Shown: positions 37,558-44,454 of the stretch, in pieces
Position numbering within the stretch: position 1 is the first letter of the stretch
Layout: every line of letters starts with the position of its first letter
Assembly (NCBI RefSeq): GCF_903969135.1
Contig: NZ_LR824569.1
Span: 1,860,001 to 1,924,000 of the forward strand
Direction of reading: 5' to 3'
Origin: Chryseobacterium sp. JV274
GTDB taxonomy: Bacteria; Bacteroidota; Bacteroidia; Flavobacteriales; Weeksellaceae
Length of the DNA: 64,000 nt
Made by a program: the position numbers and the translations under genes
Notes under the pieces: model-generated
Databases searched by the model: none
What the model was told of the DNA's origin: nothing
Seen by the model: only the letters and a program-made list of their open reading frames with translations

Positions 37558-37735
37558 TTTTTCAACCGCAAAAGTCACAAAGAATTTTATACTTAAGTAT
37601 TTTTAAGAATAATCCCTGCATATAAAAATACACTTAAGTTTTTGAAAATATAAAATTTTCATTTTATGAACTTTAAGACAAATAATTTGAACTTTAATCC
37701 TTTGTAAAGTCTTTTGTGCCTTTTGTGGTAAAAAT
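37558..37735. repeat. MITE-like element with terminal inverted repeats
   Basis: Left end ACCGCAAAAGTCACAAAG and right end CTTTTGTGCCTTTTGTGGT are imperfect complements of about 26 bases, enclosing about 120 bases of AT-rich non-coding DNA. It fills the spacer between alkB and the ada-like gene next to repeat copy 3. No transposase is present. Confidence 0.55.
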
Positions 37736-37738
37736 ATG

Positions 37739-38581
37739 TTACGAGTACATCTGTGAACCTTCCCAACCTACGATCAACTGCTTCCTTTCACTTCCCCAGC
37801 GATATCCGCCAAGATTACCGGTAGACTGAATAACACGGTGACACGGAATAAGAAATGCGACAGGATTACTTCCAATAGCAGTCCCTACCGCTCTGGAAGC
37901 TTTTGGATTTCCTATTTTTTCAGCCAGGCTGCCATACGTTGACAGTTTTCCCATCGGAATAGTCAACAGGCTCTCCCATACTTTAAGTTGAAAATCGGTT
38001 CCTTTTAAATGTAATTTTATAGTATTGAGTTTGGTCCAGTCTTTATCGAATATGGACAGTGCGTTCTTTTGAAGAGCGTCTTGCTGCTCAGTAAAAGAAG
38101 CATTGGGGAACTTTTGCTTCAGCTCCCCGAATGCTTTTTCTTTATCGTCTTCAAAAGCCATATAGCAGATTCCTTTTTCTGTAGAAGCTACTATTATATT
38201 TCCGAAAGGACTTTCAGAAAAACTGTAATGAATACTAAGGCTTTTTCCACCATTTTTATATTCTGCCGGAGACATACCTTCTACCTTTACAAACAGGTCA
38301 TGAAGCCTGCTGGTACTGGAAAATCCTGTCTCATAAGCGGTATCAAACAAACTTGCTCTTTCTTCCTTCAATAGGTTTTTGGCATGTTCAAGACTGATGA
38401 ACTGCAAAAACTTTTTCGGACTTGTTCCTGCCCAATCTGTAAAGATCTTCTGAAAATGGGCGGGGCTCAAGTGAATATTCTCTGCCACTTCCTCCAAACT
38501 TGGCTGAAGCCTGAAATTGCTCTGGATATATTCTATCGCTTTAGCAATTCTGTTATAATCTATCTGACTTTGTGTGGACAT
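37739..38581 (-). CDS. Ada-like AraC regulator fused to methylated-DNA-protein-cysteine methyltransferase
   Basis: 280 residues. Residues 1-100 are an AraC-type DNA-binding domain (AKAIEYIQSNFRLQPSLEEV, HLSPAHFQKIFTDWAGTSPK, FDTAYETGFSSTSRLHDLF). The C-terminal half is the O6-alkylguanine methyltransferase with PCHRVIQSTGNLGGYRWG and the acceptor Cys in PCHRVI. The N-terminal zinc/Cys4 domain of E. coli Ada is absent. It repairs O6-methylguanine by suicide transfer and may also control expression, possibly of itself or alkB. The neighbouring alkB supports a role in alkylation damage. Confidence 0.93.
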   Translation of the reverse strand: MSTQSQIDYNRIAKAIEYIQSNFRLQPSLEEVAENIHLSPAHFQKIFTDWAGTSPKKFLQFISLEHAKNLLKEERASLFDTAYETGFSSTSRLHDLFVKVEGMSPAEYKNGGKSLSIHYSFSESPFGNIIVASTEKGICYMAFEDDKEKAFGELKQKFPNASFTEQQDALQKNALSIFDKDWTKLNTIKLHLKGTDFQLKVWESLLTIPMGKLSTYGSLAEKIGNPKASRAVGTAIGSNPVAFLIPCHRVIQSTGNLGGYRWGSERKQLIVGWEGSQMYS

Positions 38582-38650
38582 CGTATTGTTATTTTACCTC
38601 ACAAATTTCCAAAGAATATACGGCAGAAAAAATCCGATTCTTGTGGAATA

Positions 38651-39508
38651 TTAGTTGTTGTTATAAATATTGTAATAAGCAAGCATTTTGTAATATAGCT
38701 TCGCCGATAAGAAAGCGGTTGGCTTAGCCATTGGAGAATCCATTAATTCCACAATATCAAATGCCACTACGTTACATTTTTCAAATACTTTTCTCAATAA
38801 CTCCAGTGTTGGATACCATTGTAATCCACCTGGTTCAGGAGTTCCTGTAGAAGGAGCAATAGAAGGATCAAAAGCATCTAAATCAATTGTGATATAAACG
38901 TTTCCTGATACTTGTTCCAATACATCATTGATCCAGTTTTCGTTGTTCGCGATTTCGTGAGCAAAGAATACTCTTCCTTCCGGTAAATATTCAACTTCTT
39001 CAACATCCATAGAACGGATTCCCACCTGTACTAAGTTATGCTTCTGATTTGCTTCAAAAACAGCACAAGCGTGATTGGAAGTAGAACCGTGGAATTCAGG
39101 ACGTAAATCTGTATGAGCATCAAACTGAAGAACAGTAAGATTGTCATATTTCTCTCCTACTGCACGGATAGAACCGATAGAAACAGAGTGCTCCCCACCA
39201 AAAAGAGTAAATAACTTACCGTCATTGTTCAAAAGTTCTTTTGTTTTCTGGTAAACAGCTTCTGTCATTGCTTCCGGACTGGAGTTTTCAGAAATTTCTC
39301 CTGCCAGGTATACTCCCTGAAGATAAGGTTCTGTTTGGGTTTCAATATCATAAAGCTCCATGTTTTCAGAAGCATCTAAGAATAATTCAGGGCCTTTATC
39401 AGCTCCTTTTCCCCATGTTGAAGTTCCATCATAAGGAACAGTTACCAACATTACTTTCGAATTCTCTAGCGTTGCGTTTTCCTCGGGAATTCCTGCGTAT
39501 GTTTTCAT
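38651..39508 (-). CDS. speB: Agmatinase (arginase/ureohydrolase family)
   Basis: 285 residues. The two-manganese motifs are FTLFGGEHSVSIGSIRA, LQFDAHTDLRPEFHGS and YITIDLDAFDPSIAPSTGTP, and ACAVFEANQKHNLVQVGIRS is also typical. In speB-type enzymes this combination converts agmatine to putrescine and urea. The arginine decarboxylase gene at 40555-41949, on the same strand about 1 kb upstream, would supply agmatine, so the polyamine route is near complete in this interval. A HAD hydrolase on the opposite strand sits between them, so the two are not one operon. Confidence 0.94.
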   Translation of the reverse strand: MKTYAGIPEENATLENSKVMLVTVPYDGTSTWGKGADKGPELFLDASENMELYDIETQTEPYLQGVYLAGEISENSSPEAMTEAVYQKTKELLNNDGKLFTLFGGEHSVSIGSIRAVGEKYDNLTVLQFDAHTDLRPEFHGSTSNHACAVFEANQKHNLVQVGIRSMDVEEVEYLPEGRVFFAHEIANNENWINDVLEQVSGNVYITIDLDAFDPSIAPSTGTPEPGGLQWYPTLELLRKVFEKCNVVAFDIVELMDSPMAKPTAFLSAKLYYKMLAYYNIYNNN

Positions 39509-39670
39509 ATATAATTATTAATTAAAAAATTAAATGATTGAAAAATTAAAAGATTCCACAAAGATACAAAATAGTACCTGAGTTATAAATAATGAACGGT
39601 TTGTTATGAATTTTTAACCTTCCTTTCTATTTTTAAATTTTTAAACCTTTCAATGTTTAAATTTTAAAGT

Positions 39671-39678
39671 TATTTTTG
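39671..39678 (+). promoter_or_regulatory. Candidate -7 element of the HAD gene
   Basis: TATTTTTG matches TAnnTTTG and ends 16 bases before the ATG at 39694. A TTG inside this element opens the same frame, so the downstream ATG is preferred as the start. Confidence 0.4.
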
Positions 39679-39693
39679 CACAAAACTTTTAAT

Positions 39694-40353
39694 ATGTCTT
39701 TAAAAGCTGTTCTTTTCGATATGGATGGAGTAATTGTAGATACAGAACCATTACATAGAAAAGCTTATTTCAAAACGTTTGATGAATTGGAAATTGCGGT
39801 TTCCGAAGAATTGTATACCTCTTTTACCGGAGCATCAACCAAAAGAGTTTCTGAAACCCTGATCAATGAATTTAATTTAAATCAGACTTATGAATCCATT
39901 GCAGGAATCAAAAGATCTCATTTCAAAGATTATTTTTATAATGATGATGAATTTGATTTAATTCCGGGGGTAAAAAACCTAATTGAACATTATCATGAAA
40001 ATGGAATAAAACTTATTCTGGCTTCTTCGGCTACCATGGTAACGATCAATATGGTTTTTGAAAAATTCGGATTGGAAAAATATTTCAGTGGAAAGATCAG
40101 CGGTGCCGATTTAAAAGAATCAAAACCTCATCCTGAAGTTTTTTTACTGGCTGCAGAAATGGCAGGCGAACCTGTTGAAAACTGTATGGTCATTGAGGAT
40201 TCCACCAACGGGATTCTTGCCGCACATCGGGCTAAAATTTTCTGTGCGGCTTACAGAAGTCCACATTCTAAAAATCAGGATTATACATTGGCAGACACTG
40301 TAGTTACTGATTATGAGGAACTCGAACTTGATAAAATCTCTACGTATTTCTAA
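39694..40353 (+). CDS. HAD-superfamily hydrolase (beta-phosphoglucomutase / PGP-like)
   Basis: 219 residues from ATG 39694. The HAD motifs are FDMDGVIVDTEPLHRKAYF (motif I, nucleophile and acid Asp), LASSATMVTINMV (II), K in SKPHPEVFLLAAE (III) and VIEDSTNGILAAHRA (IV). A helical cap at about residues 18-90 places it in the subclass I group with beta-phosphoglucomutase and phosphoglycolate phosphatase. The substrate cannot be read from the sequence. It lies on the opposite strand between agmatinase and arginine decarboxylase. A strong terminator follows. Confidence 0.9.
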   Translation: MSLKAVLFDMDGVIVDTEPLHRKAYFKTFDELEIAVSEELYTSFTGASTKRVSETLINEFNLNQTYESIAGIKRSHFKDYFYNDDEFDLIPGVKNLIEHYHENGIKLILASSATMVTINMVFEKFGLEKYFSGKISGADLKESKPHPEVFLLAAEMAGEPVENCMVIEDSTNGILAAHRAKIFCAAYRSPHSKNQDYTLADTVVTDYEELELDKISTYF

Positions 40354-40356
40354 ATA

Positions 40357-40384
40357 AAAAGCTCTCAGAATCTGAGAGCTTTTA
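40357..40384 (+). terminator. Terminator of the HAD gene
   Basis: AGCTCTCAGA-A-TCTGAGAGCT palindrome followed by TTTTATTTTG; the real loop is a few bases. Confidence 0.85.
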
Positions 40385-40399
40385 TTTTGTATATGTTTT

Positions 40400-40543
40400 G
40401 TCATCTGAACGAAGTGAAGATCCTTAACTTTCCTTAATTCTTAATAAAAAACTTAATGGTTAAATTTTAAAATATTAAGATATATTGAGTGATTAAGATT
40501 ATTAAGATGAGATTACTTCGTCACATTCGTTCCTCGCAATGAC
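40400..40543. repeat. Dispersed repeats: GTCATCTGAACGAAG and CATTGCGAGGAA copy 2
   Basis: GTCATCTGAACGAAGTGAAG at 40400-40419 resembles a widespread GTCAT(T/C)CTGAACGAAGTGAAG-type repeat. At 40509-40543 is an inverted copy of the CATTGCGAGGAA element also seen at 13293, ending CCTCGCAATGAC. Both lie in the spacer between the HAD and arginine decarboxylase genes; AT-rich sequence between them shows nothing further. Confidence 0.6.
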
Positions 40544-40554
40544 AGATTAAGGTT

Positions 40555-41949
40555 TTATTTATAACCAAGAATCTTCAATATATCTTCCGGTTCCTGTTTT
40601 TCGCGGAAAATTTCATAGTGCAATTCACCGTTTTCATCCTTTTGGATCAGGACGTGTCTCGGCTGAGGCATCAGACAGTGGTGTACTCCACCGTATCCTC
40701 CGATTGTTTCCTGATACGCTCCTGTATGGAAGAATCCGATATACAATGGCTTAGTATCACTGAAAACCGGTAAATAAATTGCGTTGGTATGCTGTTCAGA
40801 GTTATAATAATCATCTGAGTCACATGTAAGCCCTCCTAAAAATACCCTTTCATAAGAATCTTCCCAACGGTTTAGCGGAAGCATGATAAAGTGTCTTGAA
40901 ATCGCCCAAGTATCAGGAAGAGTGGTCATGAAAGAAGAGTCAATCATATTCCATTTTTCTCTGTCATTCTGACGCTTCTGAGAAATAATCTTATATAGAT
41001 TCGCTCCACTTTCCCCTACAGTAAAACTTCCGAATTCAGTATAAATATTAGGTTCTTCCACTCCTTCTTCTTCACAGAATTTTTTAATCTGAGAAACGAT
41101 CTCTTCTACCATATACTGATAGTCATAATCAAAGTTCAAAGAAGTTTTTATTGGGAAACCACCTCCGATATTCAATGAATTTACTTCCGGAGCGATTTTT
41201 TTCAAACGTGCATATACACGAAGACATTTATACAATTCATTCCAGTAGTAAGAAGTGTCTTTGATCCCGGTATTGATGAAGAAGTGAAGCATTTTCAATC
41301 TTGCATTCGGGTGTTCGGCAATCTTCTGGCTGTAATAAGGAATAATATCTTTATATCCGATTCCTAATCTTGAGGTATAGAATTCGAACTTCGGTTCTTC
41401 CTCTGATGCGATTCTGATTCCGATATTAAAGGTAGAATCGATACTTTCCGTAAGTTTATCCAATTCTCTGTAATTATCAAGAATCGGAGTAATATTTTCA
41501 AAACCATTGTTGATCATATCTGAAATATTTGTCAGATAATCATCAGTTTTGAAACCATTACAGATTACTTCAATGTTTTTATCTACTTTCCCTTTTTCGT
41601 AAAGAGACTTCACAATATCCATGTCATAAGCAGAAGATGTTTCTATCGAAATATCATTCTTCAAGGCTTCTTCCAATACGAAATTGAAATGACTGGATTT
41701 TGTGCAATAGCAGTAGGTATAATTCTTTTTATATCCGGTTTTTTCAAAAGCTTCTTTAAACCAGCTTTTGGCCTTCTGAATATTTTGAGAAATTCTCGGC
41801 AGATAGCTAATCTTTAGCGGAGTGCCAAATTGTTCAACTACATCCATCAATGGAACGTCGTGAAACAACAAATTGTTCTCAGATACATTAAATTCCTCTG
41901 TAGGAAAATATAATGTCTGATCAATAAGTTCCGAGTACTTTATTTTCAT
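40555..41949 (-). CDS. speA: Arginine decarboxylase (PLP-dependent, fold III)
   Basis: 464 residues. An alanine-racemase-like barrel enzyme: KSSHFNFVLEEALKNDISIE carries the PLP-binding lysine (YCYCTKSSHF), EFYTSRLGIGY and LNIGGGFPIKTSL are substrate/PLP loops, ETEFGSFTVGESGANLYKII is the second-domain start, and LGGLTCDSDDYY is the conserved C-terminal active-site motif. The usual E. coli SpeA is 658 residues; the short form here is common in Bacteroidota. It makes agmatine from arginine, which the SpeB-like enzyme at 38651 would convert to putrescine. The assignment as arginine rather than diaminopimelate decarboxylase rests on the nearby agmatinase. Confidence 0.9.
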   Translation of the reverse strand: MKIKYSELIDQTLYFPTEEFNVSENNLLFHDVPLMDVVEQFGTPLKISYLPRISQNIQKAKSWFKEAFEKTGYKKNYTYCYCTKSSHFNFVLEEALKNDISIETSSAYDMDIVKSLYEKGKVDKNIEVICNGFKTDDYLTNISDMINNGFENITPILDNYRELDKLTESIDSTFNIGIRIASEEEPKFEFYTSRLGIGYKDIIPYYSQKIAEHPNARLKMLHFFINTGIKDTSYYWNELYKCLRVYARLKKIAPEVNSLNIGGGFPIKTSLNFDYDYQYMVEEIVSQIKKFCEEEGVEEPNIYTEFGSFTVGESGANLYKIISQKRQNDREKWNMIDSSFMTTLPDTWAISRHFIMLPLNRWEDSYERVFLGGLTCDSDDYYNSEQHTNAIYLPVFSDTKPLYIGFFHTGAYQETIGGYGGVHHCLMPQPRHVLIQKDENGELHYEIFREKQEPEDILKILGYK

Positions 41950-42071
41950 TTCTAAACAAGTGAATTAAGAAATGCAAAATTGCTAAAAAAGTTTGATTTT
42001 CGGGTGTTAAAATTATTATAATTTTAAATAAAGACCCAATATCATATCCTGCAAAAATTTATCTCTGATAA

Positions 42072-42947
42072 TCAATAGGTAAACTTTTGAATATATTCTG
42101 TTCTTTTGGCATCTGAAATCCCTAATACCTGCTGAATATAGACATCTATGGAGCCATACTTTTTATCAATCTCCCCAAAAGCAGCATCAAGGTATCTTTT
42201 TTCTACCCAGCTCAGATTTTCAAGCACCTGCAAATCCATCTTCGGATAGATGAAATGTAAGCGATTGGCAAGGCGAAGTCTCTTCTCAACCATCTCTTTC
42301 CTGTAGTTGTTGGATAGAAGATATTCATTATAAATAGTCTCTTTATCAAATCTCAGAATCGTTAAGATGAGTGCTGTTGTAATTCCTGTTCTATCTTTTC
42401 CTGCAGTACAGTGGTACAAAACCGGATCTTCAGATTCCAGGATCTCAGTGATGATTTTCTTTATGGTCTCAGGATTTTCCGTAACATATTCCCGATAGAA
42501 ATCTATCATTCTCTTATCTGCATCTGAAGCATTCACCTTGCCTTTCAGAACCAGTTTTCTTGCCTGAGCCAGCTGATCTCCTTCATCTTCAAACGCTGAA
42601 TATTTTTTGTAAACGATTCCTGAAGGCAGCCAATCAGGTTTCTCGGCAATTTCCTTTGAATTTCTAAGATCAATAATCTCTTTGATTCCCAATTTTTCAA
42701 AATCATCAAAAGATTTCTTTTTAAGCTTATGAAGATGGGCACTTCGGTAGAACTTTCCTTCTTTTAAGGTTCTTCCATCTACATTTTTAATATTTCCGAC
42801 AGTTCGGAAGTTCGTTACCTTCTTTATATGAATCACTTTTTCAGTCTCCTTTTTTCCATATTCGGGTGTTTCAAAATGCTGTGTTCTGCATGAGAAAATA
42901 CTGCATAATGAAATGATGAGAACTGATATTTTGATTAATTTATTCAA
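42072..42947 (-). CDS. Tyrosine-phosphatase-family lipoprotein
   Basis: 291 residues. A lipoprotein signal peptide (SVLIISLCSIFSC, Cys at 20) is followed by a dual-specificity-like phosphatase domain. The active-site P-loop is VLYHCTAGKDRTGITTALIL, the Cx5R motif (C-T-A-G-K-D-R), and IKEIIDLRNSKEIAEKPDWL provides the general-acid region. This is the Y_phosphatase3 type found in Flavobacteriia and may dephosphorylate proteins or phosphoinositide-like molecules at the periplasmic face. It is on the same strand as the TPK and adenosyltransferase genes downstream of them, with a dispersed repeat (copy 4) between. Confidence 0.9.
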   Translation of the reverse strand: MNKLIKISVLIISLCSIFSCRTQHFETPEYGKKETEKVIHIKKVTNFRTVGNIKNVDGRTLKEGKFYRSAHLHKLKKKSFDDFEKLGIKEIIDLRNSKEIAEKPDWLPSGIVYKKYSAFEDEGDQLAQARKLVLKGKVNASDADKRMIDFYREYVTENPETIKKIITEILESEDPVLYHCTAGKDRTGITTALILTILRFDKETIYNEYLLSNNYRKEMVEKRLRLANRLHFIYPKMDLQVLENLSWVEKRYLDAAFGEIDKKYGSIDVYIQQVLGISDAKRTEYIQKFTY

Positions 42948-42961
42948 TAGTTTTTAATACG

Positions 42962-43025
42962 TTTTGGCTAAAGCCAGTTGATTTATATATTTTTTATTAA
43001 ATGGGCTAAAGCCCATTTCTATTGG
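42962..43025 (+). repeat. 65-bp two-hairpin dispersed repeat, copy 4
   Basis: Begins TTTTGGCTAAAGCCAGTTGA, has a 25-base AT-rich middle, the perfect palindrome AATGGGCTAAAGCCCATT, and ends TCTATTGG. It has the same length as the other three copies. Confidence 0.9.
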
Positions 43026-43052
43026 TAGAATAACTACTCGATAAAGATCTTT

Positions 43053-43700
43053 TTAATAGATCGTGGGATATTCTATTTCGCTGATTCCTACAAATAACAG
43101 GACATCTCCTGATTCATATTCTACGGAAACCTCATCTTCAACGGCAAAGTTTCGGGTTCCTATTCTTGAAGTAATGCTTAAAGTTTCATTCGTCAAAGAC
43201 CAGTTAAGTCCTTTCGTTGTAATATTATTCACTGATGGAAATGGATAGAGAGAAATCATTCTATTTTTCGCTCCTTTCAATTTAAAATGATTTGGAATAA
43301 AGTAATATTCTGAAAACTCATCATAAAATTTAATTTCCATCTGATCTTTGAATGCATAAGCAACGGTAAGGTTTCCAAGAAAATGATCCTGCTCACCTCC
43401 ACTTCCTCCAAAAACATCAATCTCTGAAAAGCCTTTTTCCAAAATGATTTCCAAAGCTTTGTGAAAATCTGTTTTATCCTGATCCAATGTAAGGATAAAT
43501 TTTTCCTGATACATATCTTCATCTGATCCGGAATGGGAATCAAAATCACCAGATATAAAATCCAACCTGTCCATTGGGAAACCCATTCTTTTTAAATAGT
43601 GAAAAGCACCGTCTGTACAAGCAATCAAGTCATAATGATCAAGATCAGGGAAAGATTGGGGAGCATCTCCGTTGATGAAAAGTAGTGCTTTATCTCTCAT
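43053..43700 (-). CDS. thiN: Thiamine pyrophosphokinase
   Basis: 215 residues. Motifs fit TPK: DLIACTDGAFHYLKRMGF, LDFISGDFDSHSGSDEDMYQ (Mg site), LTLDQDKTDFHKALEII (ATP/Mg, with the DKTDF motif) and GGSGGEQDHFLGNLTVAYAF. The C-terminal part is a beta-sandwich thiamin-binding domain (GLNWSLTNETLSITSRIGTR, NFAVEDEVSVEYESGDVLLF). It forms thiamin diphosphate from thiamin and ATP. Its start overlaps the stop of the cobalamin adenosyltransferase gene by 11 bases, so the two cofactor-activation genes are translationally coupled. Confidence 0.94.
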   Translation of the reverse strand: MRDKALLFINGDAPQSFPDLDHYDLIACTDGAFHYLKRMGFPMDRLDFISGDFDSHSGSDEDMYQEKFILTLDQDKTDFHKALEIILEKGFSEIDVFGGSGGEQDHFLGNLTVAYAFKDQMEIKFYDEFSEYYFIPNHFKLKGAKNRMISLYPFPSVNNITTKGLNWSLTNETLSITSRIGTRNFAVEDEVSVEYESGDVLLFVGISEIEYPTIY

Positions 43701-44259
43701 TCGGATTCCAGTATTCTTCCGGTTCGTTGTTCAGTTTTGAAACATATCTTGCCAACACAAAAAGATAATCTGAAAGTCTGTTTAAATATTTAATCAATTC
43801 AGGACGTACTTCTTCTGATTCATTCAAAAATACCAATGAGCGCTCTGCTCTTCTGCAGATGGTTCTTGCAGCATGTAAAAAAGTGGCAGGCTTTCCACCT
43901 CCTGGAAGGATAAAGTATTGAAGCGGCTCTAGTTTATCTTCAAAAGCATCCATCCATTGTTCCAGTTCTTCAATTTCTGTGTCTGAAATAATGATCGGAA
44001 GGCGTGATTTTCCGTTGGCCAGCATCAGTTTATCTACTGGTGTAGCAGCCTCAGAACCTACAGTAAACAGATCAAACTGTATTTTCTTCAGCTGTCTCAA
44101 TACTTCTTCATCTTCAATATGACTTTTTGCAATCCCAATGAATGAATTCAGCTCGTCTATATTTCCATAACTGTCTACTCTGGCACTGGCTTTAGAAACT
44201 CTTGTTCCGCCATATAATGCCGTCTGACCTTTATCTCCTGTTTTCGTATAAATTTTCAT
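43690..44259 (-). CDS. Cob(I)alamin adenosyltransferase, PduO type
   Basis: 189 residues from the ATG at 44259, which directly opens MKIYTKTGDKGQTALYGGTR; the frame is open 29 codons further upstream but those residues look non-coding. Conserved parts are the N-terminal ATP loop TGDKGQTAL, NIDELNSFIGIAKSHI, FILPGGGKPATFLHAARTIC and CRRAERSLVFL, which hold the cob(II)alamin and ATP sites of the trimeric PduO/MMAB enzymes. It transfers the adenosyl group to cobalamin. No cobalamin riboswitch is visible in the 195 bases upstream. It overlaps thiN by 11 bases. Confidence 0.94.
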   Translation of the reverse strand: MKIYTKTGDKGQTALYGGTRVSKASARVDSYGNIDELNSFIGIAKSHIEDEEVLRQLKKIQFDLFTVGSEAATPVDKLMLANGKSRLPIIISDTEIEELEQWMDAFEDKLEPLQYFILPGGGKPATFLHAARTICRRAERSLVFLNESEEVRPELIKYLNRLSDYLFVLARYVSKLNNEPEEYWNPNER

Positions 44260-44300
44260 AGTACTAAAATACTTTTTTTTGCAGAATGTAAAAAGTAAAA

Positions 44301-44405
44301 TGTAGTAATAGCTTCCTATTCTATCTGAAAAATGATAAACTGACACCAGGAATTAATGTCAGTTTATATTTCTATATGTGAATTTTATATCTTTTGAGAT
44401 TGCTT
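44301..44405 (+). repeat. Direct repeat flanking a TonB receptor, copy A
   Basis: This 105-base stretch (TGTAGTAATAGCTTCCTATT ... GAGATTGCTT) aligns at roughly 70% identity by eye with 47041-47148 on the other side of the receptor gene. The 3' ends (GAGATTGCTT / GAGATTACTT) resemble the end of the CATTGCGAGGAA-type repeats. The spacer otherwise shows nothing. Confidence 0.6.
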
Positions 44406-44454
44406 GTCCTTTTTTAAGTATGACAAAGCAAATGCTAATTCTTTTATTTAGAGA

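Noticed and set aside
39676..39693. TTG-initiated N-terminal extension of the HAD protein
   Set aside because: The TTG lies inside the likely -7 promoter element, so it could not be in the transcript; the ATG at 39694 is used.
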